64,000 bases of DNA from Haloferula helveola (GTDB lineage: Bacteria > Verrucomicrobiota > Verrucomicrobiia > Verrucomicrobiales > Akkermansiaceae): the NCBI RefSeq assembly GCF_037076345.1, contig NZ_AP024702.1, forward strand, positions 1,612,001 through 1,676,000, read 5' to 3'. Made by a program: the position numbers and the translations under genes. The notes beneath the pieces were generated by a model that was given only the letters and a program-made list of their open reading frames with translations, was not told the DNA's origin and did no database searches. Below, piece after piece: positions 1 through 9,235 of this stretch (position 1 is its first letter; every line of letters starts with the position of its first letter).

Positions 1-115
1 AAACGGTTTCCCGTCCGGACCCACACGGCATGAATACCGAGCCGTCGCTGTGAAAGATCTCCTTCGAGGGGACTAAAAAGCCGATCAGACCGTCCGACCC
101 GTCCCGAAGGACCAC
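1..115 (-). CDS. Possible N-terminal fragment of a gene leaving the left edge
   Basis: On the minus strand one frame is open from an in-frame TAG at 178-176 to the window edge. From a GTG at 115 it reads like a soluble protein and includes SDGLIGFLVPSKEIFHSDGS. The only in-frame ATG is at 31. A promoter-like sequence lies about 60-85 bp upstream. No family can be named from some 38 residues. The reading could be chance, and the start codon is unresolved. Confidence 0.25.
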   Translation of the reverse strand, partial: MVLRDGSDGLIGFLVPSKEIFHSDGSVFMPCGSGRETV

Positions 116-172
116 TCGAAGCTCCGATCGACTTCCGTCTCTCGTGCCACCCCCGGAGGCGCGGCGGGGGGG

Positions 173-200
173 AAACTACACCCCAGCCCCCGACCGTCAA
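173..200 (-). promoter_or_regulatory. Possible sigma-70 promoter, reading left
   Basis: On the minus strand TTGACG (200-195) and TAGTTT (178-173) are separated by 16 bp. It would drive whatever gene leaves the left edge. The -10 box is a weak match, and the stretch 116-325 holds no other convincing gene. Confidence 0.3.
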
Positions 201-325
201 TACCTTTCGGAGAGATTTTTTCACACCTCCCAAACCAACGCTCAATGGGCGTCCAAACGCCATCAGGAGCCGGATCGAAAGGCGCTCCACCGGCAGGCAA
301 TTGGTCAGGAAACCCGAAACAAGCT

Positions 326-925
326 TCAGGCCTCGGATCGATGGATCGCGTAGCGGATGGCCAGCAACCGGATCGTCACCACCACCGCGGTCGTAACCGC
401 GAGCGCGAGCCCCTCCGGCGATCCGAGCGCGTCCAGGCCGATCAAAACCAGTCCACCGGCGATGCAGGCGGTCGCGTAGATCTCCCGGCGCAGCACCAGC
501 GGCACTTCATTTCGGATCACGTCGCGCAACAGTCCGCCGAAGGTCGCACTGATCACTCCCAGTGCCAGTGCCGCCCACGGGGCGAGCCCGTGCGCCTGCG
601 CGATGCGCATCCCGGTGACAACGAACAAGCCGAGCCCGAAAGCGTCGAGGACCGACACCGCCCGGCGGACCCGCTCCCACCAGCCTGCCCCGGCGACCGC
701 GATCACCGTCGCGAGTCCGGCAATTCCGAAATACAGCGGATCCCGTAGAAAGACCGGCGGCAGGTCTCCGATCAGGAAGCTGCGGAGCATGCCGCCGCCG
801 GTGCCGGTGATGAGTCCGACCACGAACATCCCGAACCAGTCCATGTCCTTGCCACGCGCGGCCACCGCTCCCGAGACGCAGAAGACGAACGTTCCTACAA
901 CCTCCCACCAGAAGAGGAGGTTCAT
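326..925 (-). CDS. TRIC/UPF0126 (YadS-like) family membrane protein
   Basis: This is a 199-residue integral membrane protein of the UPF0126/TRIC family, whose members form trimeric cation channels in the inner membrane. Two internally similar halves carry the family signature: TGTGGGMLRSFLIGDLPP near residue 45 and ATFGGLLRDVIRNEVP near residue 125. Each lies between hydrophobic helices, about seven in total. The start is placed at the ATG at 925 because it overlaps the stop of the upstream CNNM gene as ATGA, which implies translational coupling. An upstream in-frame start would lie inside that gene. The physiological ion is unknown. The family call is firm; the transport role is inferred from family knowledge. 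Confidence 0.85.
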   Translation of the reverse strand: MNLLFWWEVVGTFVFCVSGAVAARGKDMDWFGMFVVGLITGTGGGMLRSFLIGDLPPVFLRDPLYFGIAGLATVIAVAGAGWWERVRRAVSVLDAFGLGLFVVTGMRIAQAHGLAPWAALALGVISATFGGLLRDVIRNEVPLVLRREIYATACIAGGLVLIGLDALGSPEGLALAVTTAVVVTIRLLAIRYAIHRSEA

Positions 926-1983
926 CGGTCGGAGAACGAATCGGTATCGATACCCATCTTGTCGGCTCGGCGGGACCACAGGCTGCGGGCGAGCACCTGC
1001 AGGTCGGCCACCTGGTCGTGTTCATCCACGATCTCCACGCCAACAATGGTCTCGAGAACATCCTCAAGAGTCACCAGGCCGACGGTCGTGCCGAACTCGT
1101 CATGAACCAGCATCACATGATGGCCATCCGAGATCATCGTCTGGAACAGCGACTCGACGGAAATCTGTTTCGGGACGGCGTGAAGCTGTCGTTTCAACTG
1201 CTCGAGTGTTCCCTTCTCCCCTTTTACGCAGGCGAGCAACACCTCGGCACGGAGCACGAAGCCCTCAACGTGCTCGGGATCATCCCCGGTGATGGGAATC
1301 CGCGAGAATGGCTTGCCTTCGATGAGCGGCGCGAAGCCATCGATCGGAGTCGACGCCGGCAGCATGAAGATGACCGGCCGCGGCGTCATGATGTCGGCGA
1401 CCCGGACCTGGCTGAGCTGGAGGATGTTCCTCACCACCGCACTCTCGCTGGCCTTCAGGGCGCCTTCCTTCTCACCGAGGCGCGCCACCGCCAGCAGTTC
1501 TTCCCGGTGCATCGGCCTGTGACCCGTCCGGCCGAAGGTAATCAACCGGGTCACCTGCTGGCATAGCCAGACGAGCGGAGCGAGAATCCACTGGAGCTTG
1601 GGCAGGAACCACGCCGTCGGAGGAGCGAGCTGAAGCGCGTAGCGGGCGCCGAGCGTCTTCGGAATGATCTCGGTGAAGACGAGAATCGCCAGCGTCAGGA
1701 CACTTGCGAAGACCGCTTCGGTGCCGCTTCCGAAGGTCTTCGCATACTGCGCTCCCGCACCTGCCGCCCCCATCGTGTGGGCGATCGTGTTGAGCGTAAG
1801 AATGGCGGAGAGCGGACGGTCGATGTCCGACTTGAGCTTCTCCATCGTCTTCGCCCACTTCGCGCCTCCGCGTCGGGCTGTTTCAACCGAGGTGGGGGTC
1901 AGGGAAAGAAGCGTGGCTTCCAGAACCGAGCACAGGAATGAGAATCCGAGCGCGACCAATACATAGACGATGAGCAGGGTCAT
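922..1983 (-). CDS. CNNM/DUF21 domain protein with CBS pair (hemolysin C-like)
   Basis: This 353-residue membrane protein has an N-terminal CNNM (DUF21) transmembrane domain of about 170 residues with three or four helices, including the typical VFTEIIPKTLGARYA segment. Two CBS domains follow at about residues 195-320, with ADIMTPRPV and DEFGTTVGLVTLEDVLE. The family is linked to magnesium or cobalt efflux. The C-terminal CorC_HlyC domain of longer relatives appears to be missing, since the protein ends about 30 residues after the second CBS. It is first in a two-gene unit with the TRIC-like protein (ATGA overlap). Both being cation-related membrane proteins fits a shared ion-homeostasis role, which is inference. 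Confidence 0.85.
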   Translation of the reverse strand: MTLLIVYVLVALGFSFLCSVLEATLLSLTPTSVETARRGGAKWAKTMEKLKSDIDRPLSAILTLNTIAHTMGAAGAGAQYAKTFGSGTEAVFASVLTLAILVFTEIIPKTLGARYALQLAPPTAWFLPKLQWILAPLVWLCQQVTRLITFGRTGHRPMHREELLAVARLGEKEGALKASESAVVRNILQLSQVRVADIMTPRPVIFMLPASTPIDGFAPLIEGKPFSRIPITGDDPEHVEGFVLRAEVLLACVKGEKGTLEQLKRQLHAVPKQISVESLFQTMISDGHHVMLVHDEFGTTVGLVTLEDVLETIVGVEIVDEHDQVADLQVLARSLWSRRADKMGIDTDSFSDR

Positions 1984-2110
1984 CGGCGCGTTGTCGGGGT
2001 TGTGATTTCAATGTCGGATACTTCCTCCGAATCCCATCGGTTCATTGCCGCCGAAACTCACCTTCACCTTCGGTTGCCGCAATCAAAATCGGGACGAGTC
2101 GACGAAGAGC

Positions 2111-2479
2111 ATGCGCGCCAAAACTTCCAATCTCCGCTTCCCGTCGGCAAGCGCACCCGTTACGGTCATCGTGCCCATGCAAACCGTTGTTCAAAGTCCC
2201 GATGCCGACGCTTCACTGACCACCGTGAAGGAGGTCGTTTCCGCCCTGAAAAAAGAGAAGCTCGAACCCAGTCACGAAGCGAAGAACTGGGGTGACTGGA
2301 TCCACATCGAAGGCTGCGATACCGTGATCAGCATCGAGTCGCTCCGCGGCCTGACCGGAAGCGCCACCATCGAGCATGCCGAGGATGAACGGAACGATCC
2401 GACTCAAGCGATCCTCCGCGCTTTCCACCAACTCGGTTGGGAAGGTGTCGACGAGGACGGCCCCTACCCGTTGGGCTGA
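2111..2479 (+). CDS. Hypothetical protein
   Basis: A 122-residue protein of no recognised family. The start at 2111 (MRAKTSNLRF) is a guess. An in-frame ATG at 2045 and another at 2177 (MQTVVQSPDADAS) are also possible. From about residue 25 it looks like a compact alpha/beta domain with GDWIHIEGCDTVISIESLRG and a C-terminal IRRAFHQLGWEGV-like helix (actual residues AILRAFHQLGWEGV). No signal peptide or membrane segment is visible. It converges with the glycosyltransferase gene, leaving 8 bp between the stops. The composition and the acidic C-terminal half look like real coding sequence. Confidence 0.6.
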   Translation: MRAKTSNLRFPSASAPVTVIVPMQTVVQSPDADASLTTVKEVVSALKKEKLEPSHEAKNWGDWIHIEGCDTVISIESLRGLTGSATIEHAEDERNDPTQAILRAFHQLGWEGVDEDGPYPLG

Positions 2480-2487
2480 TCGGCAAC

Positions 2488-3813
2488 TCAGGCAGCCTGC
2501 ACCGTCTCGCTGGCGCGCTCGATCAGCTTGGAGAGGATGGCCATGCGGTCGAAACGCATCGCGAAGGTCCGGGCCTCGGTAGCAAGCGCCCGGCGCTCGG
2601 TTTCGGCCATCGCGCCCGCACGGTCCAAGCAGGCCCGAAGCCCTTCGACGTCGCCGGCTTCGTGCTCGAGACAGTGACCGCCACTGGCTTCGGGAATGCC
2701 TCCCGTGCGGGTGGTAATGACCGGCCCAAGACCGCCGGCGAGCATCTTCTCCGCGACCGCGATGCCAAAGGTTTCGATAAACTCCGGGCGCGGTTTGCTC
2801 GGCAAACACCACGCGAAGCAGCCGTTCATCAGCGCACCCTTCTCGCTGTCGCTGACGTCGTCGAGGACCTCGACGTCCCCAAGCTCCGCCGCCAATTCAC
2901 GAATCTGTTCCTTGGCAGGTCCGTTACCGCAGATGATCAGTTTCTTGCTGCCGCGCAGCGTGCATCCGCGCCATGCCTCGATGAGGTCGTCCACCCCCTT
3001 CGCCGGAGCGATCCGGGACAGGAACATGACGTAGCCGTCGCGCTCCAGACCGCGGCTCGCAAGAACCGCATCGACCTCCTCAGGTTGCGCTTCGAGGGCG
3101 AGATAGTCGCGGGTATCGATCGCCGGATAGCTGATGCCGACCCGACTTTCGAGCTGACCGGTAAAGCGGGTTCCGAGGGCCGCATCGACCCGTCGCCCGG
3201 CATCAACGATCAGTTCCTTGGTGTATCGGCTGACCGCGACCGGGTGATCATGCTCGAGGAAATTCGAAAGCACCATCTGGGCGGCACCGAGCCTGCCCTC
3301 GCGCAGCGCGTTGTTCACCACGTTGGTAATATCCGATCCGACCGCCTCGCCGACGGTGAAAACCGAAGCGCCGAGTCCGGACATCCGGAAGCTGCGGACC
3401 GCCTCCATCACCATCATGCCGTGGGGCACGAGGTAGAGGTCCATCAGAAGGGTGCGGCCCGGAAGACCGTGGAGCAGATCAACAATGTGCCCGCCGATGC
3501 CGAGAGTCAGCCTGCCGTCCAGCACCTTGTAGTCGCCAAGCGGCTCGGGGCGGTCGACCACGATTCCGTCAGAATAGACGCTGACCGTTTCGATCGGCTT
3601 CAGCGGAAGCCCACTGTTCTCGAGAATTTCGAGCGGATACGAGACGATGTGAACCTCTTCCAATCCCATGGCGATCGCCGCCTCGGCGAGATTGCGGGCT
3701 TCGGTCGAATGCCCGCAGATGATGGGATCGGCGCGGACGAGAAAAACTGCACTACGGATTTCTTGGGATTCCTGAGACAACTCCACGGGCTCTAAGCTAG
3801 GGTTCCTCGGCAC
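2488..3813 (-). CDS. GT-B fold glycosyltransferase (GT4-like)
   Basis: A protein of about 441 residues with the two Rossmann-like halves of GT-B enzymes. The C-terminal half has MFLSRIAPAKGVDDLIEAW, KKLIICGNGP and the EX7E donor-binding motif EFIETFGIAVAEKM, all typical of GT4-type retaining glycosyltransferases. The donor and acceptor cannot be told from sequence. No membrane helix is seen, so it is probably cytosolic or peripheral. The first codon is a GTG at 3813; a second GTG at 3786 is equally possible, and neither has a good Shine-Dalgarno sequence. It stands alone, so a role in glycogen, exopolysaccharide or glycolipid synthesis cannot be chosen. Confidence 0.8.
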   Translation of the reverse strand: MPRNPSLEPVELSQESQEIRSAVFLVRADPIICGHSTEARNLAEAAIAMGLEEVHIVSYPLEILENSGLPLKPIETVSVYSDGIVVDRPEPLGDYKVLDGRLTLGIGGHIVDLLHGLPGRTLLMDLYLVPHGMMVMEAVRSFRMSGLGASVFTVGEAVGSDITNVVNNALREGRLGAAQMVLSNFLEHDHPVAVSRYTKELIVDAGRRVDAALGTRFTGQLESRVGISYPAIDTRDYLALEAQPEEVDAVLASRGLERDGYVMFLSRIAPAKGVDDLIEAWRGCTLRGSKKLIICGNGPAKEQIRELAAELGDVEVLDDVSDSEKGALMNGCFAWCLPSKPRPEFIETFGIAVAEKMLAGGLGPVITTRTGGIPEASGGHCLEHEAGDVEGLRACLDRAGAMAETERRALATEARTFAMRFDRMAILSKLIERASETVQAA

Positions 3814-3830
3814 GGGGCAGATTCCGTGCC
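3809..3830. other. Short inverted repeat at the glycosyltransferase start
   Basis: GGCACGG (3809-3815) pairs with CCGTGCC (3824-3830) across an 8-base loop. It overlaps the proposed GTG start of the glycosyltransferase and lies downstream of no plus-strand gene. It could be an operator or a 5' mRNA hairpin, or it could favour the later start at 3786. Confidence 0.3.
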
Positions 3831-3879
3831 AGAAAGGTCCCAGGTTGGCGACGGAGCGGTCACCTAAGGGGCAAAACCC

Positions 3880-6144
3880 TCAGCCCGCAAAGCTTGGCGG
3901 CCGGATTTCGGACCCGAAGCCCGAAGCTTTCTCACCCATTTCCAGCCGCAGCTCTCCACCCCCGAGGAATTCGTCGATTTTCAACCAACTTCTTTGAATC
4001 TCCTCACCGTTCAGCCAAGCCCGCTGGATTTGGAAACGCTCGGGGCCATTCTGCTCGGCGATCACGGTGAAATCCCCGCCGGGCAAACGGTAGCGGGCAC
4101 GGCCAAACCACGGGCTGCCGATCAGCATCACCGGTTGACCGCAAACCGGGAAGAGTCCGGTCGCGCTCCAGACGAGCCATGACGAAAGCCCCCCGGAATC
4201 ATCATTCCCGGGCAGACCTCCCGGCCCGGTCGTGAACTGACAGTCGAGCACCCGGCGAACCACGTGGGCGGTGCGGTCCGGACGCCCGGCATAGATGTAG
4301 GCGTAGGGAGCCTCCATGTCCGGCTCGTTGTTGAGGCCCTCGAAGCGGAAAATCCGTTCGCCATGCGAGGGCTCCGAGAATCCGAAGAACTTGTCGAGCA
4401 GACCGACAAACGCCCGGTCGCCACCGGCCAGGTCGATCCGCGACCGCATGTCGTGCATGAACCGGAACGAGTAGTTCCAGTTCTCGCCTTCGTAGTAGGT
4501 CGAGTCCTCGCGCAGCAGCCCGGTCTTCTCGTCGAACGCGTTTCTCCAATGAGCCGAGAGCTCGGTAGCGCGATCGTGGATCACCTGATGCCCGACGCTG
4601 CGCGCCATCCTCGCCATGCAGAAATGCGCGTAGGAAATGTCGAGCGTGTGGGAGAGCGGATCGACGACGCCGGAGCGTCCATACTCGCCAAAGCGACTCT
4701 TGCGCCCCTTGCCACTCTGACTCGTCCGCCAGAGAAGCGAAAGAGCGCGGTCCCAGTCCGCCTCGACGCCGCGCAGCCGCGCGTCTTCGAGGATCGCGTG
4801 ACACAGACCGCTCGCCTGCTTGGTGAACCGGTCCGGAACGTTGTCCATCAGGTAGCTCACCGGGAATACCCCTTCCCGCTCGGCGACTTCGCACAGGAAC
4901 TCGACGAAGGCCGCGCCACGCTCGGGCCACAGACTCATCATCAGCGGCAGTTGGGTCTTGTAGAGATCCCAGAGCGTCGAGAGATCTAGGAAGAACGGGC
5001 CCGATTTCCGAGTGAAGGGATTCTCATCCCGGAAGTCCGCGGGCTTGAGCAATGAATGGTAAAGCGCGGTGGTGAAGACCTCACGGCTGGCCTCGTCGCC
5101 CCCCTCGACCTCGATCATCGCGAGCTGCGCCTCCCACGCGGAGGCCGCCTCCGAGGCGCTGCTTTCCAAGCTCTCTCCTAGGTCGGCCGCCACCCGCGCG
5201 GCCTCCGGCTCACGGAGCGAGAAGCCGAAGTACAATTCGATGATCCGACCCTTGCCTCTGAATCCGAATCCGAAAGTCGGCCTCAGCTTCTGCTTGTCGA
5301 GTGTCAGCTCGTAGTCAGACGCCTCTGTCGGCTCGTCGTCCTCCCAGAGATAGGCTTCGGCGTCTCCGGCGGAGCAACGGAAGTGGACCGGGATGCCCTC
5401 CATGACGACAAAACCCGCGACCGAGCCGTCCGGCTCAAGGTGCAGTTCGCCGCCTTGGGGGTAACTCTCCATGCCGTCGATCAGCAGACCTCCGGCGGAC
5501 GCGTCGACCGCCACGTGTGCGTCCGTGCCTTCCGGAAAGCGATAGCGGTGCACGACCCCGCGCGGACGCGCCACCACCTCGAACTCGATCTCGGTTTCCG
5601 AAAAACGGCCTCCGTAGTAGCCGGGCCAAGCTTGCTCGTCGAGAAGCGGGCGCCGCACGGTCCGCTCCTCCAGCCCACCCGGCCCGAGCGGGGTGGTCAG
5701 GAAGTAATTGTAGTAGCTGCGGATCCGGCCGGTGCCGCTCTGCTGGAAGTGCGCGATCCCGAGCGCTTCATGCTTGGCGAACTCCACAGGCGGCGGACCT
5801 CCATCCAGCGAAAGGCCGTAACGTCCGTAGCCGGTCACGTAGGCACCGGAGTAGGCACAGGCCGAGACCATGCCGAAGGGCAGCGAAGCTCCTGGATGCG
5901 TGTTGCCGACCGGCGGTTTCGGCCGCCACCAGGTCGCTGCGATGCCGACCGGCTTCGGGAGGTCGGAGGCGGCGGTGCCCAAAAACGGATCGACCCGAGC
6001 ATGCGTGGGGAACTCGGTCGGGCGCTCGATCATTCGTGACAGGGTTTCGGCATGGAAAAGCAATTCGCGGGCCAAGGACTGCAGTTTGCACATCCCGGAC
6101 GCTCTGTCATCCCTCCTTCGGGTAGTTGCCGTAACCCATTGCAT
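3880..6144 (-). CDS. GH92 family alpha-mannosidase-like glycoside hydrolase
   Basis: A 754-residue protein with hallmarks of GH92, the calcium-dependent exo-acting alpha-mannosidases. VDPFLGT and NTHPGASLPFGMVS open the domain. WDLYKTQLPLMMSLWPE marks the catalytic (alpha/alpha)6 part. GLPGNDDSGGLSSWLVWSA near residue 645 matches the conserved GNDD.G.xSAW segment. The length is normal for the family. No signal peptide is evident, although many relatives are exported. The start at 6144 is chosen because GGAAGGA lies 6 bp upstream; ATGs at 6093 and 6033 (MIERPTEF) are alternatives. The gene diverges from a GH128-like gene only 17 bp away. Substrate specificity is not proven. Confidence 0.85.
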   Translation of the reverse strand: MQWVTATTRRRDDRASGMCKLQSLARELLFHAETLSRMIERPTEFPTHARVDPFLGTAASDLPKPVGIAATWWRPKPPVGNTHPGASLPFGMVSACAYSGAYVTGYGRYGLSLDGGPPPVEFAKHEALGIAHFQQSGTGRIRSYYNYFLTTPLGPGGLEERTVRRPLLDEQAWPGYYGGRFSETEIEFEVVARPRGVVHRYRFPEGTDAHVAVDASAGGLLIDGMESYPQGGELHLEPDGSVAGFVVMEGIPVHFRCSAGDAEAYLWEDDEPTEASDYELTLDKQKLRPTFGFGFRGKGRIIELYFGFSLREPEAARVAADLGESLESSASEAASAWEAQLAMIEVEGGDEASREVFTTALYHSLLKPADFRDENPFTRKSGPFFLDLSTLWDLYKTQLPLMMSLWPERGAAFVEFLCEVAEREGVFPVSYLMDNVPDRFTKQASGLCHAILEDARLRGVEADWDRALSLLWRTSQSGKGRKSRFGEYGRSGVVDPLSHTLDISYAHFCMARMARSVGHQVIHDRATELSAHWRNAFDEKTGLLREDSTYYEGENWNYSFRFMHDMRSRIDLAGGDRAFVGLLDKFFGFSEPSHGERIFRFEGLNNEPDMEAPYAYIYAGRPDRTAHVVRRVLDCQFTTGPGGLPGNDDSGGLSSWLVWSATGLFPVCGQPVMLIGSPWFGRARYRLPGGDFTVIAEQNGPERFQIQRAWLNGEEIQRSWLKIDEFLGGGELRLEMGEKASGFGSEIRPPSFAG

Positions 6145-6161
6145 GACCCATCCTTCCAGTC

Positions 6162-6926
6162 ATGCCCAGTCGCCGACAATTCCTCTCGACTACCGCCGCC
6201 GCGCTTGTCTCCGGCCCCACATTCGCGCTCGGCGGAAAGGACTCGAAGAAGAAAGGGTGGGCTGGCGGCGACGGACGCATGCACAAGAAGTTCGGCGCGC
6301 ACTGGTACTACAATTGGACGCCCAACCGCGAAGCCGGAAATCCGGAGTTCGTGCCCATGATCAAAGGCTCATGGAACGTCAATGGAGGAACCTTCAACAA
6401 GATCAAGGGCTACCCGGGAATCACCCACCTGCTCGGCTACAACGAGCCGGAGCGCAAGGATCAGGCCAACATGCCGATGGAGAAGGCGCTCGAACTCTGG
6501 CCGCAATTGGTCCAGCTCGCCGAGGCCAAGAATCTCAAGCTCGGGTCACCGGCACCATCTTCGGACGACGGTGGCATGCGCTACCTCGACGAGTTCATGA
6601 AGCAGGCGAAGCGCAAGAAGCTGCGTGTCGACTTCGTGGCGGTGCACTGGTACCGCAGTCGGGATCCGGACGCGTTCGAGGACTTCGTCAAAGACCTCGC
6701 CAAGAAATACCGGCTGCCGATCTGGATCACCGAGTTCAACGGCTGGTCGGGTCCCGAGGACGAGAACTACGACTTCCTCAAGGACGCGCTGCGCTTCCTG
6801 GAACGTGATCGGAAGGTCGAGCGATACGCCTATTTCGAACCCGGAGCCGGCAAACCGCACAGCCTGCTCAAACCCGACGGATCGCTGACCCGCATGGGCG
6901 AGCTGTACCGGGACGCGGGAACGTGA
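6162..6926 (+). CDS. Tat-exported GH128-like (Asl1-type) glycosyl hydrolase
   Basis: A 254-residue exported protein. The N-terminus SRRQFLSTTAAALVSG is a twin-arginine signal with a hydrophobic core and a likely cleavage near residue 23. The mature part is a small TIM barrel of the GH128 family (Glyco_hydro_cc), endo-beta-1,3-glucanases. GAHWYYNW opens it, LLGYNEPE has the probable acid/base Glu95, VDFVAVHWY lies mid-barrel, and WITEFNGW has the probable nucleophile Glu191. The pairing with the divergent GH92 gene suggests use of external polysaccharide. Substrate is inferred from the family. A strong hairpin follows the stop codon. Confidence 0.85.
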   Translation: MPSRRQFLSTTAAALVSGPTFALGGKDSKKKGWAGGDGRMHKKFGAHWYYNWTPNREAGNPEFVPMIKGSWNVNGGTFNKIKGYPGITHLLGYNEPERKDQANMPMEKALELWPQLVQLAEAKNLKLGSPAPSSDDGGMRYLDEFMKQAKRKKLRVDFVAVHWYRSRDPDAFEDFVKDLAKKYRLPIWITEFNGWSGPEDENYDFLKDALRFLERDRKVERYAYFEPGAGKPHSLLKPDGSLTRMGELYRDAGT

Positions 6927-6928
6927 AA

Positions 6929-6957
6929 ACCCCGCCCGCGGGAATCGCGGACGGGGT
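6929..6957. terminator. Bidirectional terminator-like hairpin
   Basis: ACCCCGCCCGCG (6929-6940) pairs with CGCGGACGGGGT (6946-6957), 11 of 12 positions, around a 5-base loop. It lies between the convergent GH128-like and VWA genes. It has short A/T runs (AAA before, TCTT after) rather than a long U tract. Confidence 0.6.
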
Positions 6958-6977
6958 CTTCCTGGGGGATCTCCGGC

Positions 6978-9212
6978 TTACTTGAGCTGCTTGACCAGTC
7001 CGAGGAACTCGGCGCGGCGCTCGTTCAGATCGTCCGCGAGGGCCGGCTCGGCGATTTCCTCGACCTTGTCCCAAGGGACGTCGGCGACATCCGGCATCTG
7101 GCGGAGCTTCATTCCGAACAGAGCCACCGCGGATGCCATCCGATAGTCGGTGCCGGCTTCCTCCCAGGTGACCGGCTTCCCTTCGACCTGCGTCTTGATC
7201 TCGGTGCTCTTCTCGCCCTCGGGGTGCTTGTAGCGGAGCTTCAGGGTCAGCCACGCGGGGCTTTCCACCAACTCGCGGCGGTCGGCGGGCCGCTGGTATT
7301 CGAGCTCGTCGACATCACCGGTGCCCGGGGAGTCCACGCCAACCGGAACGATCTCATAGAACGCGGTCACCGTGTGACCCGCTCCGATGTCGCCGGCGTC
7401 GACCTTGTCGTTCTTGAAGTCCTCGTTGCGCAGCATCCGGTTGGCATAGCCGATCAGGCGGTAGGCCTTCACCTTGCCGGGGTTGAACTCGATCTGGATC
7501 TTCACGTCCTTGGCGATCGTGATCAGCGTGCCGGTCAGCTTCTGGAGGAAGATGCGCTGCGCCTCGCTGTCGCCATCGATGTAGAAGTAGTTGCCGTTAC
7601 CCTCGTTGGTGATGGCCTCGAGCATCGCGTCGTTGAGATTGCCCGTGCCGAAGCCGAGCACGCTCAGGCTGACGTTCTTCGCGGCGTTGCCCTTGACCAG
7701 TTCGACCAGTTGGCCCTGGCCGGTCGTGCCGACATTGAAGTCGCCGTCGGTCGCGAGGATCACGCGGTTCACTCCGCCATCGACCTTCTTCTGAAGCGCC
7801 ATCTGGTAGGCGCGGTAGAGCCCCGCACCACCGTTGGTCGAGCCGCCGGCTTCCAGTTTTCCGAGCGCCTCGACGGCCTTCTTCTTGCCGGCATCGTCGA
7901 GGGTCGTCGGCTCGAGGACCACGCCTTCGGTTCCGGCATACACGACCATTCCGACGCAGTCGCGCTCGTCGAGCGAGTCGATCAGCGTGCGCATCGAGCG
8001 CTTGAGCATCGGCAATTTGTCGGGCGACTGCATCGAACCCGAGACGTCGATGAGAAACACCAGGTTCGAGGCCGGTCGGGCGTTGTTGTGGATCTCGCGG
8101 CCCTTGATCGCCACCCGGGCCAGCAGGTGCTCGGGCTGCCACGGGCAGGTCGCCAGCATGCTTTGCACCGCGAACGGGCTGTCACCCTTCGGCGCCGGAT
8201 ACTTGTAGTCGAAGTAGTTGATGCACTCCTCGATGCGCACGGCGTCGGGTTGGATCGACTGGCCGTTGCGGATCATACGGCGCAGGTTCGTGTAGGACGC
8301 CGTGTCAACGTCGGTCGAGAAGGTCGAGAGCGGATCGTTCCACGGCGACTTCCACGGCTGGTCGGTCAGACGGCCGTAGTTCTCGCGGTCGAGTTGCTGT
8401 GGCTTGTTCGGCCGCGGGAGGATCTCCTCCTGGAGCCTTTTCGGAACCGGTGCTCCGTCCGCGGGACGGGCAGGAACCGATCGATGAAGCCCGCCACGAC
8501 TGCCTTGGTCCAAAGGTTCGCTGGGCGCAGCGGGCACCTCTCGCCGGATGACTTTCTCCTTCGAGGTCGTATGTCCTTGGATATTTACCCGCCCCCGCAA
8601 GTGCGTGTCAGCGTCAGACGAGGTGGGATCCTGACGGAGCTGATCCGCAGCGGGTGCCGGCTTGGGTGAAACCTCGAGCGTCGCGATCTCTCCGTCCACC
8701 ACGGCGTCACCCACCTCACGCCCGGCCCCGCCGGTCGCGTCGAGGTCCCGCCCCATCGTCGCACTCTTCGCCGCCCGCTCCATCGATTCATCCATCAATG
8801 CATTGCCGGGTTGTGCGGGTGTCGCAGCGGCAGGAGCCTCCATGAGAGACGTTTCCCCTCCTTGCGCGGCCGATTCGGCTTCCATCTTTGCCTCGGCCAG
8901 CGGCATGGCAGTGGGGCGCATCCTTTCGTGCTCCGGTGATTCGTGGGCCGGGGCCGCGCCGGCCTCGGCCGCATCGTACTGGGCCAGCTCGGGCGCGAAG
9001 TTTCCGCGCTTGTGGTAAATGAACGCCCCCCCGATCGCGACGGCGGCGGCTAGGGAAAGCGGCAACGCGCCCTTCCACCGGGAGGTTCGGCGGGACGGCT
9101 GGCCGTCGTCATCCAGCGCCTCCTCGATCGAGGACAGCAGGGATTCGTCGGCTTCGCGTTTGCGGGCCTGCTCCTTGAGCAGGGCGTCGATGAGTTGATC
9201 TTCGTGATTCAT
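6978..9212 (-). CDS. VWA domain protein with DUF3520 C-terminus (YfbK-like)
   Basis: A 744-residue membrane-anchored protein. Residues 1-50 are an acidic cytosolic segment followed by one hydrophobic segment (ALPLSLAAAVAIGGAFIY). A long low-complexity Ala/Glu/Pro linker follows. A VWF_bact N-domain (SFSTDVDTASYTNLRRMI) leads into a von Willebrand A domain with MIDAS residues in FLIDVSGSM (Asp389), and a C-terminal DUF3520 domain. This layout is that of YfbK-type proteins. The ATG at 9212 is used because earlier in-frame codons lie inside the sigma factor gene. It follows that gene by 23 bp, so the N-terminal cytosolic tail plus one TM may act as the partner anti-sigma region. That role is inference. 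Confidence 0.85.
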   Translation of the reverse strand: MNHEDQLIDALLKEQARKREADESLLSSIEEALDDDGQPSRRTSRWKGALPLSLAAAVAIGGAFIYHKRGNFAPELAQYDAAEAGAAPAHESPEHERMRPTAMPLAEAKMEAESAAQGGETSLMEAPAAATPAQPGNALMDESMERAAKSATMGRDLDATGGAGREVGDAVVDGEIATLEVSPKPAPAADQLRQDPTSSDADTHLRGRVNIQGHTTSKEKVIRREVPAAPSEPLDQGSRGGLHRSVPARPADGAPVPKRLQEEILPRPNKPQQLDRENYGRLTDQPWKSPWNDPLSTFSTDVDTASYTNLRRMIRNGQSIQPDAVRIEECINYFDYKYPAPKGDSPFAVQSMLATCPWQPEHLLARVAIKGREIHNNARPASNLVFLIDVSGSMQSPDKLPMLKRSMRTLIDSLDERDCVGMVVYAGTEGVVLEPTTLDDAGKKKAVEALGKLEAGGSTNGGAGLYRAYQMALQKKVDGGVNRVILATDGDFNVGTTGQGQLVELVKGNAAKNVSLSVLGFGTGNLNDAMLEAITNEGNGNYFYIDGDSEAQRIFLQKLTGTLITIAKDVKIQIEFNPGKVKAYRLIGYANRMLRNEDFKNDKVDAGDIGAGHTVTAFYEIVPVGVDSPGTGDVDELEYQRPADRRELVESPAWLTLKLRYKHPEGEKSTEIKTQVEGKPVTWEEAGTDYRMASAVALFGMKLRQMPDVADVPWDKVEEIAEPALADDLNERRAEFLGLVKQLK

Positions 9213-9235
9213 GGCTGGGAAAAAGGTCGGGAGTT

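Noticed and set aside
7224-8669. Plus-strand frame of 481 residues opposite the VWA gene
   Set aside because: Antisense to the VWA/DUF3520 coding region; composition not protein-like.
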